From a virus, in IMG/VR virus record IMGVR_UViG_3300027668_000008, positions 186,001 to 250,000 of that record: a stretch of 64,000 nucleotides of DNA. One strand, 5' to 3'. Shown in pieces: positions 50,561-57,784 of this stretch; position 1 is the first letter of the stretch; each line of letters starts with the position of its first letter. The notes beneath the pieces are model-generated. The model saw only the letters and a program-made list of their open reading frames with translations, made no database searches and was not told the DNA's origin. A program made the position numbers and the translations under genes.

Positions 50561-51124
50561 TTATTTATTAAAAAATATATTAAATGATAAACTAACCCTT
50601 GTATCATGAGATTCGTTCCGCATTATACCATGTTTTAAGTATCCGGGGAATAAAAGCAGTTTACCTACAACAGGTTTATGTTGCCAAGAACCCGTTGTTA
50701 CACAAGTAGACATAGCCACTTGTACTGTAGGATTCTCGAAAACTATGTTCCCGTCTTTTTGATTTGTTTGAAAATAATATACGCCTGATATGTCTGCGTT
50801 ACCGTGGTCATGAACATGACCATAATCGTTATGTTCAAATAACGATATCCATGATTCCATTCGATAGTCATTGCTATGTGTATAGCCTAACTGCTCTGAA
50901 AACTCATTTAAATTCTCATTTAAAAATAAGTTAAAGTTAGTTAAGTTATAGTTCTTTATTATATCGTCTGAGAGTTTAGATATTTTATGGGTCTTACCCC
51001 AATCTAGATTGTATTCTGTACCAGTGTCTTGTACAACAATACCAATTTCGTGTTGTATGTTTTTTAAATTTTCGTCTTTAGCAAAACTGCACCATAAAGG
51101 TGTAGGGAAGATATTTTCTATCAT
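50561..51124 (-). CDS. 2OG-Fe(II) oxygenase, third copy, inside the head module
   Basis: 187 aa, small marine-phage oxygenase type. HVHDHGNADISGVYYFQ supplies the first two metal ligands (H103 with H105 or D106), H165 in LFPGYLKHGIM is the distal ligand, and R176 in HDTRVSLSFNIFF would bind 2-oxoglutarate. GKLLLFPGY matches the equivalent strand of the copy at 27595-28200. Inserted between gp20 and the prohead core genes with 11 bases to gp20, so it should be expressed late with the head proteins. Target unknown. Confidence 0.78.
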   Translation of the reverse strand: MIENIFPTPLWCSFAKDENLKNIQHEIGIVVQDTGTEYNLDWGKTHKISKLSDDIIKNYNLTNFNLFLNENLNEFSEQLGYTHSNDYRMESWISLFEHNDYGHVHDHGNADISGVYYFQTNQKDGNIVFENPTVQVAMSTCVTTGSWQHKPVVGKLLLFPGYLKHGIMRNESHDTRVSLSFNIFFNK

Positions 51125-51135
51125 TCCTGTTCTCC

Positions 51136-52839
51136 TTATAAGTCGATATCTGCGTTAGGGTCTCCGCCTAAGTCATCTGCTACATCAACTTCGTCACCAC
51201 CTACTCCTGCTTCTGCTTCTGCATCAGCGTCTAAGTCTGTGTTTAATCCACCTGGTGTAACTCCGACACTTCGTAAATCTTGTCCAACTGTTTGTTGTGC
51301 TTGTGTTTTTCCGTTTTCCTCTGCCCAAAGTTTATCATTCTCTGCAAGTTCTTCTTCGCTAATACCTAAGAAACGTTTAAGCATGAATCGTTTGCTCAAA
51401 TAAGGTGTTTGTGATAAACTTGTAAACAATGAAGCACGTTGGTTGTCTAATTCTGCTTGTCTGTAAGCCGCAAAGTTTTGAGGTTCATTCAAACGCAAAT
51501 CAAACATACTACTATCAATATTAAAACCTTTCCAGTTTAAAAACATTTTGAACTCATGGTCAAATGATGTTGCCACTGTGTTTTGTAAACGTTTACAATA
51601 TTGATTGAATCTGTATTCTTGGATTAATGCAGTTCCTACTCTACCATCACTTGCAACCGAACTTCCGTCCTCTGCACCTGTTGGCAAATAACTACTTGGA
51701 ATTCTTAATCCTCTAAACAACTTGTTAGTAAAGTATTTCAAGTCATCAATTTCACCTAAGTTTGTACCACCCGGTAATGTTTCAACTTTAGATCCTCTAC
51801 CTTCAGCAGTTTGTGGAAAGAAATAATCTTCGTTAATACTCAATGGATTATATGTTGCATCCATCATACTTCCGCCGCCACCACTTTGTGTTGGAATACG
51901 TCTTTGGTGTATTTCGTTTTTAACTCTGTTAACGTAACCCATTGCCATGTGTGCTGGCATATTACCTACGTCAATATAGAACACACGTCTTTCAGGAGCA
52001 CGTTGCACCCTGTAAATAATAATAGCGTCTTCTAATAATTCTTTTTGTTTGTATACTTTAAATACACTTTCTAAAACACTGAGACCAAAGGGCCAATTAG
52101 GATCTAATCCTTCAGTTAAACTAATATGCACAACATGACTGGCATCAATTGCCATTTCGTTTGTTGAGTTACTAAATCTAGAATTGTTTGTAGCAGAATT
52201 TAAATTATAAATGTTACCCTGGCCTTGATTGGCGGCAACGCCTCCTTGACTTCCCATAGTTCCACCCGACTTCATGTCACCATGTTGAGGTTGTGTTACT
52301 GTTAGGTTTTCAAAATTAGGATTAATATTTTTTAAAACGTACTGCTCAGGTTCTTTACCTTTGCTTTCGTTTACAATAACTTTAACAATGTCTGCATTGT
52401 CTACCCAATGCCATTGAAATGTTTCTGGATCTCTAACAAATATTTGATCACCATACTTTAATGTATTACGAAACATTTTAAATATTCGTTTATCAAAATC
52501 GTTTAAACTTACCCAACTATGTAGTGCTTCTTTAAGTACTTTTACTTCAGAGTCACTTGGTTGTTCTTTAAAGAATATATCGAACGGTGTTTTATTTTCA
52601 ATATTTGTTTGTGTACTGAATTCTGCTAGGATATCTAGTGCCGCATTAATCTCACTGTCGCTATCCATAGTTTCATATTGAGTATATCGTTCAACACGGT
52701 TTGGATGTCCTGTATAAACTTCTGGTAGATGACTTTGATAGTTCTTGAAGCCCACGTCAGCCTGAGAATCTCTTGGCATAGTCGTAGAGCCTGTCATGCT
52801 ATTAGTGTCTACTACTTTAAAATACTTTTTCCAACTCAT
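51136..52839 (-). CDS. 20: portal protein
   Basis: 567 aa. VYTGHPNRVERYTQYETMDS-DSEINAALDILAEF near the N-terminus is the classic gp20 signature; then FKMFRNTLKYGDQIFVRDPE, YRVQRAPERRVFYIDVGNMP, ETLPGGTNLGEIDDLKYFTN-KLFRGLRIPSSYL and RFNQYCKRLQNTVATSFDHE. Forms the dodecameric portal through which DNA is packaged. Acidic C-terminal tail (ADAEAEAGVGGDEVDVADDL). Slightly larger than T4 gp20 (524 aa). Late-like box AATAAATA at 52892-52899. Confidence 0.96.
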   Translation of the reverse strand: MSWKKYFKVVDTNSMTGSTTMPRDSQADVGFKNYQSHLPEVYTGHPNRVERYTQYETMDSDSEINAALDILAEFSTQTNIENKTPFDIFFKEQPSDSEVKVLKEALHSWVSLNDFDKRIFKMFRNTLKYGDQIFVRDPETFQWHWVDNADIVKVIVNESKGKEPEQYVLKNINPNFENLTVTQPQHGDMKSGGTMGSQGGVAANQGQGNIYNLNSATNNSRFSNSTNEMAIDASHVVHISLTEGLDPNWPFGLSVLESVFKVYKQKELLEDAIIIYRVQRAPERRVFYIDVGNMPAHMAMGYVNRVKNEIHQRRIPTQSGGGGSMMDATYNPLSINEDYFFPQTAEGRGSKVETLPGGTNLGEIDDLKYFTNKLFRGLRIPSSYLPTGAEDGSSVASDGRVGTALIQEYRFNQYCKRLQNTVATSFDHEFKMFLNWKGFNIDSSMFDLRLNEPQNFAAYRQAELDNQRASLFTSLSQTPYLSKRFMLKRFLGISEEELAENDKLWAEENGKTQAQQTVGQDLRSVGVTPGGLNTDLDADAEAEAGVGGDEVDVADDLGGDPNADIDL

Positions 52840-52891
52840 TTGTTTTATGTCCTATATTTCGAATTCATTGCTTTATTATAACATATAGTAG

Positions 52892-52899
52892 TATTTATT
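52892..52899 (-). promoter_or_regulatory. late-type box AATAAATA upstream of gp20
   Basis: AATAAATA on the minus strand, 53 bases before the gp20 ATG. Confidence 0.4.
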
Positions 52900-52906
52900 G
52901 CAACCG

Positions 52907-55327
52907 TTAAGATTGAAGTTTTACTATGTGTCCAGTTTGCCTGTTCATTTTCTTTAATTCTACAAGTAATTCAGCATTATCTGAACCTGTGCCTTGTATT
53001 TGTATAAGTTTTTCAACACTTTTAGTAAGGTTTACTATAGGTCCCATGTCCATATCCACTGGTATATTTCTGCCATTCGGTAACGGAACAACTGCTTCAT
53101 TAGTAGCACCTTCACCGATCATTGAAAGTGTGGGCTGTTTAATAATGCCTCCATCTTCAAAACCAAACTTATTTGCAAACCAACCGCCTATTTTCTTACC
53201 AGCGGAATCTCCGCCTATACTACCTAAAACACCACCAATAATACCACCAATAGCAGTACCAACAATTGGAACAAATGATCCTATCATGGCACCTGCCGCT
53301 ACACCACCTAAAGTACCAGCAAAGTTACCAGCCGCTGAGCCAACACCTTCCATTGCTTTACCTGTAGTGGTCTCTTGCTCACTAGTTGCCGCTGTAATAC
53401 CACCAGATGCTAACGCACCCAATATTGGTATCTTTTTAAGAATTCCGCTTGCCACTTTAGTAATAATACTTCCACTACCTGCCGCAACTGCTTTAGTACC
53501 CGAACCTGCAAGACTTGCCGTTGTTTTTACTGCTTCTGTTGTTGCTTTAGCACCTGCGCCTACCACAGTAGCAGTTGTTTTCGATGCCGCAACGGCAGTT
53601 TTTGTTGCAGTGTCTATTGCTGTTTTAGTGGCTTTAGTTGTTGCAACAAGTGAATTTGCCACAGTCTTAGATGCAGTTGCAAATTCGTCTGCGTGTTTAA
53701 CTGCCATTTGACCTAAAGTTTTAGATGCATTGTTTGCCGCTTTTGCGAACCCACTTGCCGCACCGCCTGCCAATACAACATTGTCTTTAAAGTCGGTTAA
53801 GGCTTGTTTCTCTTCTGGTTTCATTTCAACACCGTCAACTAAATCTTTTAATTTGCCAACGATTGTTCCCATGCTTCCAATAGCCGCTTCAGCAACTTTG
53901 TTCATTCCAAGTCTTGTTGTTTTACCTAAGTCCTCGACTAACATTTGTGTATCTTTTACAGTTTTAGTTTCTGGTTCAGGTTCAGGTACTAATGACTTAC
54001 TGTAAGCATCCATGTCACCTTTAAATTTTTCACTAATAACTTTGTACTGTTGGTTAACGCCTTGTAGTGCTAGTACACTTTTGTTCATTTGGTCTGCTAT
54101 TGGACTAAATCCTTGTAAGTCACGCATTCCTTTGAACTGGCTATTTTGTGCATCATAAACTGCACCCATTCTCTTAACAACATCCTCTGACTTAATAGTA
54201 CCTTTACGCATTGAAAGACCAAGTTTGTTAAGCTCTTCTCCCATCGGACTTTGTAATAGTAAGTTACCTTCTGCTGTTGCACCTACTGTTAGTCCTTGCA
54301 TACCACGAAGAACAAGATCCATTGCTCCTGGTACATCGCCGAATTTATCTCTTAATAGCTCTAATGAATTTCTAGTATTTGTGTTTCCTGTAACAGACAT
54401 TTCAGATAACATTAATTCAATGTTAGCCTCTTGTTTGTTTCTTGCCATTTTTTCTGCAAGAGCTTTTCTGTCTTGTCCAGTTAGTGTAGCAAGTTTTGTA
54501 ATTTCTTCTGAATAGTTTGCCGCCGCCATTGCTTGTTGTCTAGTAGACATATTTGCAAATGCAGTATTACGTTGTTGCATCGTAATATATTCGCCGAGCA
54601 TTTCAGCACTTTCTTCAGCACTGATACCTAAGTATCTTAATTTGTCACGTGATAGTTCATTCATTGCGACATTAATGTCTACAAATCGTTTAGCACCCAA
54701 TCTAGCAGTACCACCAAAGACAGCCAAACTTGCTGAGTTTTCTCTAACGATTCCTGTAAAAGTTTCTAATCTTAAATAACTTGCCGCCGCGGCTTTCTCA
54801 ATATCAAATAAGTTGCCGGAAAATGCCGCACCACTTCTGGATAGTTGGTCAAATGAATCTGATAAGTTGGCTGTATGAGCAATAACGGCTCCGCCTGCGG
54901 CACCTAATGCGCCTCCGGCATATGGTATTGCACTTGCTAATTTGTCAACGGCAGTACCCATGTCTCTCATGTTTAGTCCAACGCCGGCTGTACTTGCACC
55001 AAATTTAACAACGTCTTCAACTGCTCCCATGACTTTATCAGCCATGCCTCCTAGTTTTGAACCAAAACTACCAGCACTTTTTCCCGCATCGTCTAATTCT
55101 TCTGCTAAATCGTCAGCACTTTTAGTAAGACCTTTAAGCTCTACATTGAGCTTTTTGCTACTTTTCGCTTGTTCGTTGGTATTCTTAAGAGCATCTTTAA
55201 AACTCTTGGCTCCAGTAGAACCAGAAGATGATGCTTCCATTTTATCAACAAGTCTCTTTAATGTTTCTTCAGTAGCAACATTATTAAGTGTGACTGTATT
55301 ATTGTCTATGTCTATTTCAACTGCCAT
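52907..55327 (-). CDS. tail tape-measure-like protein
   Basis: 806 aa. Extended helical protein with a hydrophobic Gly/Ala-rich region (residues about 660-735, LGGVAAGAMIGSFVPIVGTA), then the FEDGGIIKQPTLSMIGEGAT and EAVVPLPNGRNIPV end found in many tape-measure proteins. Coiled-coil N-terminus; a helical Ala/Thr/Lys stretch at about 545-625. Tape measures set tail length and enter the cell envelope; the T4 counterpart is gp29 (590 aa). Divergent from gp26, as tape measures often neighbour tail chaperone genes. Confidence 0.7.
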   Translation of the reverse strand: MAVEIDIDNNTVTLNNVATEETLKRLVDKMEASSSGSTGAKSFKDALKNTNEQAKSSKKLNVELKGLTKSADDLAEELDDAGKSAGSFGSKLGGMADKVMGAVEDVVKFGASTAGVGLNMRDMGTAVDKLASAIPYAGGALGAAGGAVIAHTANLSDSFDQLSRSGAAFSGNLFDIEKAAAASYLRLETFTGIVRENSASLAVFGGTARLGAKRFVDINVAMNELSRDKLRYLGISAEESAEMLGEYITMQQRNTAFANMSTRQQAMAAANYSEEITKLATLTGQDRKALAEKMARNKQEANIELMLSEMSVTGNTNTRNSLELLRDKFGDVPGAMDLVLRGMQGLTVGATAEGNLLLQSPMGEELNKLGLSMRKGTIKSEDVVKRMGAVYDAQNSQFKGMRDLQGFSPIADQMNKSVLALQGVNQQYKVISEKFKGDMDAYSKSLVPEPEPETKTVKDTQMLVEDLGKTTRLGMNKVAEAAIGSMGTIVGKLKDLVDGVEMKPEEKQALTDFKDNVVLAGGAASGFAKAANNASKTLGQMAVKHADEFATASKTVANSLVATTKATKTAIDTATKTAVAASKTTATVVGAGAKATTEAVKTTASLAGSGTKAVAAGSGSIITKVASGILKKIPILGALASGGITAATSEQETTTGKAMEGVGSAAGNFAGTLGGVAAGAMIGSFVPIVGTAIGGIIGGVLGSIGGDSAGKKIGGWFANKFGFEDGGIIKQPTLSMIGEGATNEAVVPLPNGRNIPVDMDMGPIVNLTKSVEKLIQIQGTGSDNAELLVELKKMNRQTGHIVKLQS

Positions 55328-55337
55328 TATATACCCA

Positions 55338-55345
55338 GATAAATA
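55338..55345 (+). promoter_or_regulatory. late promoter box GATAAATA for gp26
   Basis: GATAAATA on the plus strand, 56 bases before the gp26 ATG. Faces the minus-strand box at 55383-55390. Confidence 0.5.
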
Positions 55346-55382
55346 CTTTATAAGTATTATAGTGATAACACTATTATATGTT

Positions 55383-55390
55383 TATTTATC
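55383..55390 (-). promoter_or_regulatory. late promoter box GATAAATA for the tape-measure gene
   Basis: GATAAATA on the minus strand, 55 bases before the ATG at 55327. Both leaders cross the dyad ATAGTG-ATAA-CACTAT (near 55359-55374). Confidence 0.5.
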
Positions 55391-55401
55391 GGAGTCAAAA
55401 C

Positions 55402-56235
55402 ATGGAAAACAATCAAAACCCTTTGGTAGGGTATTTTCGTAAACCAGAAGTTTACTTGTCACTACCTAGTAAGGGAAAGTACTACAAACATGGTGTTTTA
55501 GACTTGCCACCTAACGGCGAACTTGGGATTTTCCCAATGACTGCTAGGGACGAGTTAGTCCTAAAAACACCAGACGCATTACTTAACGGTGCAAGTACCG
55601 TTGAAGTGATACAAAGTTGTGTGCCTGCTATTAACAATGCTTGGGAAATTCCTAGCATTGATATGGACACATTATTAATCGGTGTGCGTATTGCCACTTA
55701 TGGTGAGCAAATGGACATACAAATCGCTTGTAATAAGTGCCAAACACAAAACGAGTTTGGAATCGACTTAACTGCATTAATGGATCAGACTAAGGACTGG
55801 AAGTTCGAAGAAGATTTGGAAATTGGTGATTTAAAACTTACATTTAAACCACTAACTTACCAAGAACTAAATGCTGAAAGTTTGCGTAACTTTGAAGAAT
55901 CAAAGATTATGAAAATCGTTAACAACGACAGTCTAGATGATGAAAAGAAACGTGAAATGTTTCAAGATGCATTCTTAAGACTTACTGCATTAACAGTTGA
56001 CTTAATTGGTAAAACAATATGTAAAGTTGAAAGTCCAAATGGCGTAACTGAAGACAGAGCTCACATTGCTGAGTTTGTACAAAATGTCGACAGAAAAACA
56101 TTTAGTGCAATACAAGATCATCTAGATGGACAAAAAGATAAGAACTCTTTCAAACAGTTTGAAGGCGAATGCACTAATTGTGAAGCACATTTAAGTACTC
56201 CAATTATGTTCGACAATTCCAATTTTTTCGCCTAA
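55402..56235 (+). CDS. 26: gp26-like baseplate/tail assembly protein
   Basis: 277 aa. FRKPEVYLSLPSKGKYYKHG, LGIFPMTARDELVLKTPDAL, VEVIQSCVPAINNAWEIPSI and DTLLIGVRIATYGEQMDIQI are the T4 gp26 family signature. Two cysteine pairs (CNKC, CTNC) could hold zinc. Start taken at 55402 because GGAG lies 7 bases upstream; an ATG at 55378 has no ribosome site. gp26 is needed for baseplate hub assembly. The last codons contain a U UUU UUC slippery heptamer followed by GCC TAA, leading into a -1 frame of 76 codons. Adjacent to the tape-measure gene, like lambda G. Confidence 0.85.
   Translation: MENNQNPLVGYFRKPEVYLSLPSKGKYYKHGVLDLPPNGELGIFPMTARDELVLKTPDALLNGASTVEVIQSCVPAINNAWEIPSIDMDTLLIGVRIATYGEQMDIQIACNKCQTQNEFGIDLTALMDQTKDWKFEEDLEIGDLKLTFKPLTYQELNAESLRNFEESKIMKIVNNDSLDDEKKREMFQDAFLRLTALTVDLIGKTICKVESPNGVTEDRAHIAEFVQNVDRKTFSAIQDHLDGQKDKNSFKQFEGECTNCEAHLSTPIMFDNSNFFA
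56223..56229 (+). promoter_or_regulatory. -1 ribosomal frameshift slippery site
   Basis: Heptamer T TTT TTC in the correct phase of gp26 (codons AAT TTT TTC GCC TAA). After a -1 slip both Phe tRNAs re-pair with TTT TTT and reading continues CGC CTA AGG. A weak stem (GTCTC/GAGAT, near 56246-56263) lies downstream. Confidence 0.6.
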
Positions 56236-56459
56236 GGCTTCTGAGTCTCGCTAACGATGAGATCGGACAGTTAGTTAAAGACTATGACAAGGAAGCCCAA
56301 AATCTTAAAAAAGAATTGGTGAGAATAGTATGGTATATGAGAGGTGGAATACACTTGGATCAAGCCTATAACTTGTCACGGAATGATATGAAGGATATAT
56401 CTGGTGTTATCGAAGAGAATATTAAGACAACTCAGAAAACTGGATTACCTTTAATCTAA
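56229..56459 (+). CDS. 51: -1 frame extension of gp26 (gp51-like tail chaperone domain)
   Basis: 76 codons from the slip site to TAA at 56457-56459. Sequence runs RLRLLSLANDEIGQLVKDYD, then a Lys/Glu helix, WYMRGGIHLDQAYNLSRNDM, and ends TQKTGLPLI. The frame is closed upstream (TGA near 56180) and has no ATG until codon 38, so independent initiation is unlikely. Frameshifting would give a 352-aa gp26 fusion. In T4 gene 51 (hub assembly catalyst, absent from the virion) follows gene 26. The short gp51-like protein of marine T4-like phages has this location. Codons and composition are those of a real protein. Confidence 0.65.
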   Translation, partial: RLRLLSLANDEIGQLVKDYDKEAQNLKKELVRIVWYMRGGIHLDQAYNLSRNDMKDISGVIEENIKTTQKTGLPLI

Positions 56460-56602
56460 TATGTTCATGACTATACATTATAATCACTTACATCCATAAA
56501 CATTTTATAAGATTACTAAAAGATATACTTCGTATATCTAATAACTTCACTATCGTTCGTTATTAATTTTCTTTTAGAGTTTTTAGTAGATAATACTATT
56601 AA

Positions 56603-56631
56603 TTGAATAACTGAATATTAAACAATATACT
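56603..56631 (+). promoter_or_regulatory. sigma70-like promoter of candidate small RNA
   Basis: TTGAAT (56603-56608), 17-base spacer, TATACT (56626-56631); start expected near 56638. The region is AT-rich, so chance matches are possible. Confidence 0.35.
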
Positions 56632-56637
56632 TTTAAT

Positions 56638-56855
56638 ACATATTAAGTATAAGAGCGAAGCGATAGTCATCATGTAGATTGTTTCAGTCAGACGGAACCA
56701 CTTACGGTTCCGTCAAATGCCTTCATGTGAGTTCGCCACAGCCCGACTATTGGAAGTAAGTATTTTATCGCAACTCTATGGGTTCTAGTCTTTCCCACAC
56801 TTACACTGATCCTACTTTCGTAGTCTATTTCCTCGTTCCGATTGAAATAGTTTTT
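56638..56855 (+). ncRNA. candidate structured small RNA
   Basis: About 218 bases bounded by a promoter-like pair and a terminator-like hairpin. It contains a perfect 9-bp hairpin (GACGGAACC-ACTTAC-GGTTCCGTC, 56691-56714) and possible longer-range pairings (ATAGTC with GACTAT, GCGATA with TATCGC). No tRNA T-arm or tmRNA motif. Family unknown. Confidence 0.35.
56825..56855 (+). terminator. terminator-like hairpin
   Basis: CTATTTC (56825-56831) pairs with GAAATAG (56844-56850), followed by TTTTT on the plus strand. It could end the candidate RNA and read-through from gp26/gp51. Confidence 0.45.
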
Positions 56856-57060
56856 AAGAGTTATATGCGTTTGTCATACGTTAGCAATCGTACTATACTA
56901 ACCGGTGAGCCCAATTTGTTTGATGGCTTCCACACTCTGGTGTGTTGATCGGTATGTTGCGTGTGTCCCTTTACGGGTACTTTTTCCACAGTGGATAGTT
57001 AAACTGGCCCACTAACCTTATGTGCTAATTGATTTGCCATAATGATTGCTGATTTTGTGC

Positions 57061-57570
57061 CTATGCACACAGAGTCTTAACTCTGTCTGCGTTTCTTTGA
57101 AAGAATTCTTCGAAGCCTGTGATATGCCATGTTTTGTGTTTTGGGGAATTGTATGTGAATTGCCGTGATGTGATGAGTTGATGTGCGCCTGGGGTTGCTA
57201 TAAATTTGCCTTTGTTATTAAACTTCATTATTAAAATATTGAAGTCGCCATCATCTGCCGCGTCCATTAATTGGTCCAGCCAGTCCTCCAGCATACGAAC
57301 CTTGTCGTGTGTGAGCAGTTGATGAAATGGAAAGTCTTTATACGATTTACATTCCGCATTAAATTTTGGAAACGATTGTCCAGGAATAATATCTCCTTTA
57401 AATCCACGTATTTGACCTTCGTGTAATACTTCTTTACGAACAGTATTTTGTCCGCCTACATAAGCGCCTGAGCCCGGAGCTCTAATAAAAGATTCGTTGT
57501 ATAAATCGGATAAGAAACGTGCAACGTCTCTTTCCCAATTACTTCCTTTTGCTTTTTGCTTGTTTGGCAT
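57061..57570 (-). CDS. Holliday-junction-resolvase-like PD-(D/E)xK nuclease
   Basis: 169 aa. SNWERDVARFLSDLY (E13), RAPGSGAYVGGQ, FKGDIIPGQSFPKFNAECKSYK gives the E...GD...ExK metal site of archaeal-type resolvases and related phage nucleases. FNILIMKFNNKGKFIATPG follows as a core strand pair. It probably resolves branched DNA before packaging, the job of gp49 in T4. Last gene of the minus-strand recombination operon; it overlaps the DUF6356-like gene by 32 bases. Confidence 0.75.
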   Translation of the reverse strand: MPNKQKAKGSNWERDVARFLSDLYNESFIRAPGSGAYVGGQNTVRKEVLHEGQIRGFKGDIIPGQSFPKFNAECKSYKDFPFHQLLTHDKVRMLEDWLDQLMDAADDGDFNILIMKFNNKGKFIATPGAHQLITSRQFTYNSPKHKTWHITGFEEFFQRNADRVKTLCA

Positions 57571-57784
57571 TCTTCTTCCTATGTATGTTTAATAGTAACA
57601 CCTTTTGGTGGTACTCGTCAATCTTTTTTTCTGCATAGAAAGGAAATAATGTTGGAACAAAACCGTGTATGATGCTAATGATACCTGTAAGTATCAAATC
57701 CAATCCTGCCACGACGGCAAACTTGGTATGCTCATAATAGGTCTTTCCGGCTTCTTTTAGATGTGCCTTAATTGCCCTTTTCAT
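57539..57784 (-). CDS. small membrane protein, DUF6356-like
   Basis: 81 aa: HLKEAGKTYYEHTKFAVVAG then a transmembrane helix (LDLILTGIISIIHGFVPTLF, about residues 28-47) and a basic C-terminal tail (KNAKQAKSKRK). The HLKExxxTYxxH pattern recalls DUF6356. Found in many marine phages; function unknown. Overlaps the genes on both sides (17 and 32 bases), so translation is likely coupled to the AMP-forming ligase upstream. Confidence 0.6.
   Translation of the reverse strand: MKRAIKAHLKEAGKTYYEHTKFAVVAGLDLILTGIISIIHGFVPTLFPFYAEKKIDEYHQKVLLLNIHRKKNAKQAKSKRK

Larger units (their letters stand above)
56460..57060. other. 601-base noncoding region between convergent units
   Basis: No ORF of credible size on either strand. 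The left part (56460-56640) is very AT-rich. From about 56640 to 57000 the base composition rises, and several inverted repeats appear: GACGGAACC/GGTTCCGTC (56691-56714), CTATTTC/GAAATAG (56825-56850), GTTAG/CTAAC (about 56880-56902), CACAC/GTGTG (about 56931-56944). A plus-strand promoter-like pair lies at 56603-56631. It separates the plus-strand gp26/gp51 transcript from the minus-strand recombination operon. Confidence 0.55.

Noticed and set aside
55378-55401. Eight-residue longer start of gp26 at 55378
   Set aside because: No ribosome site for it, while GGAG is correctly spaced before 55402, and the family start motif follows the later ATG.
57016-57042. A 13-codon minus-strand ORF (MANQLAHK...) in the same gap
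   Set aside because: No ribosome site and too short to support as a gene.
56460-57060. Group I intron, homing endonuclease remnant or tRNA cluster in the gap
   Set aside because: No endonuclease frame, no intron core pairing that I could trace, and no T-arm motif on either strand.
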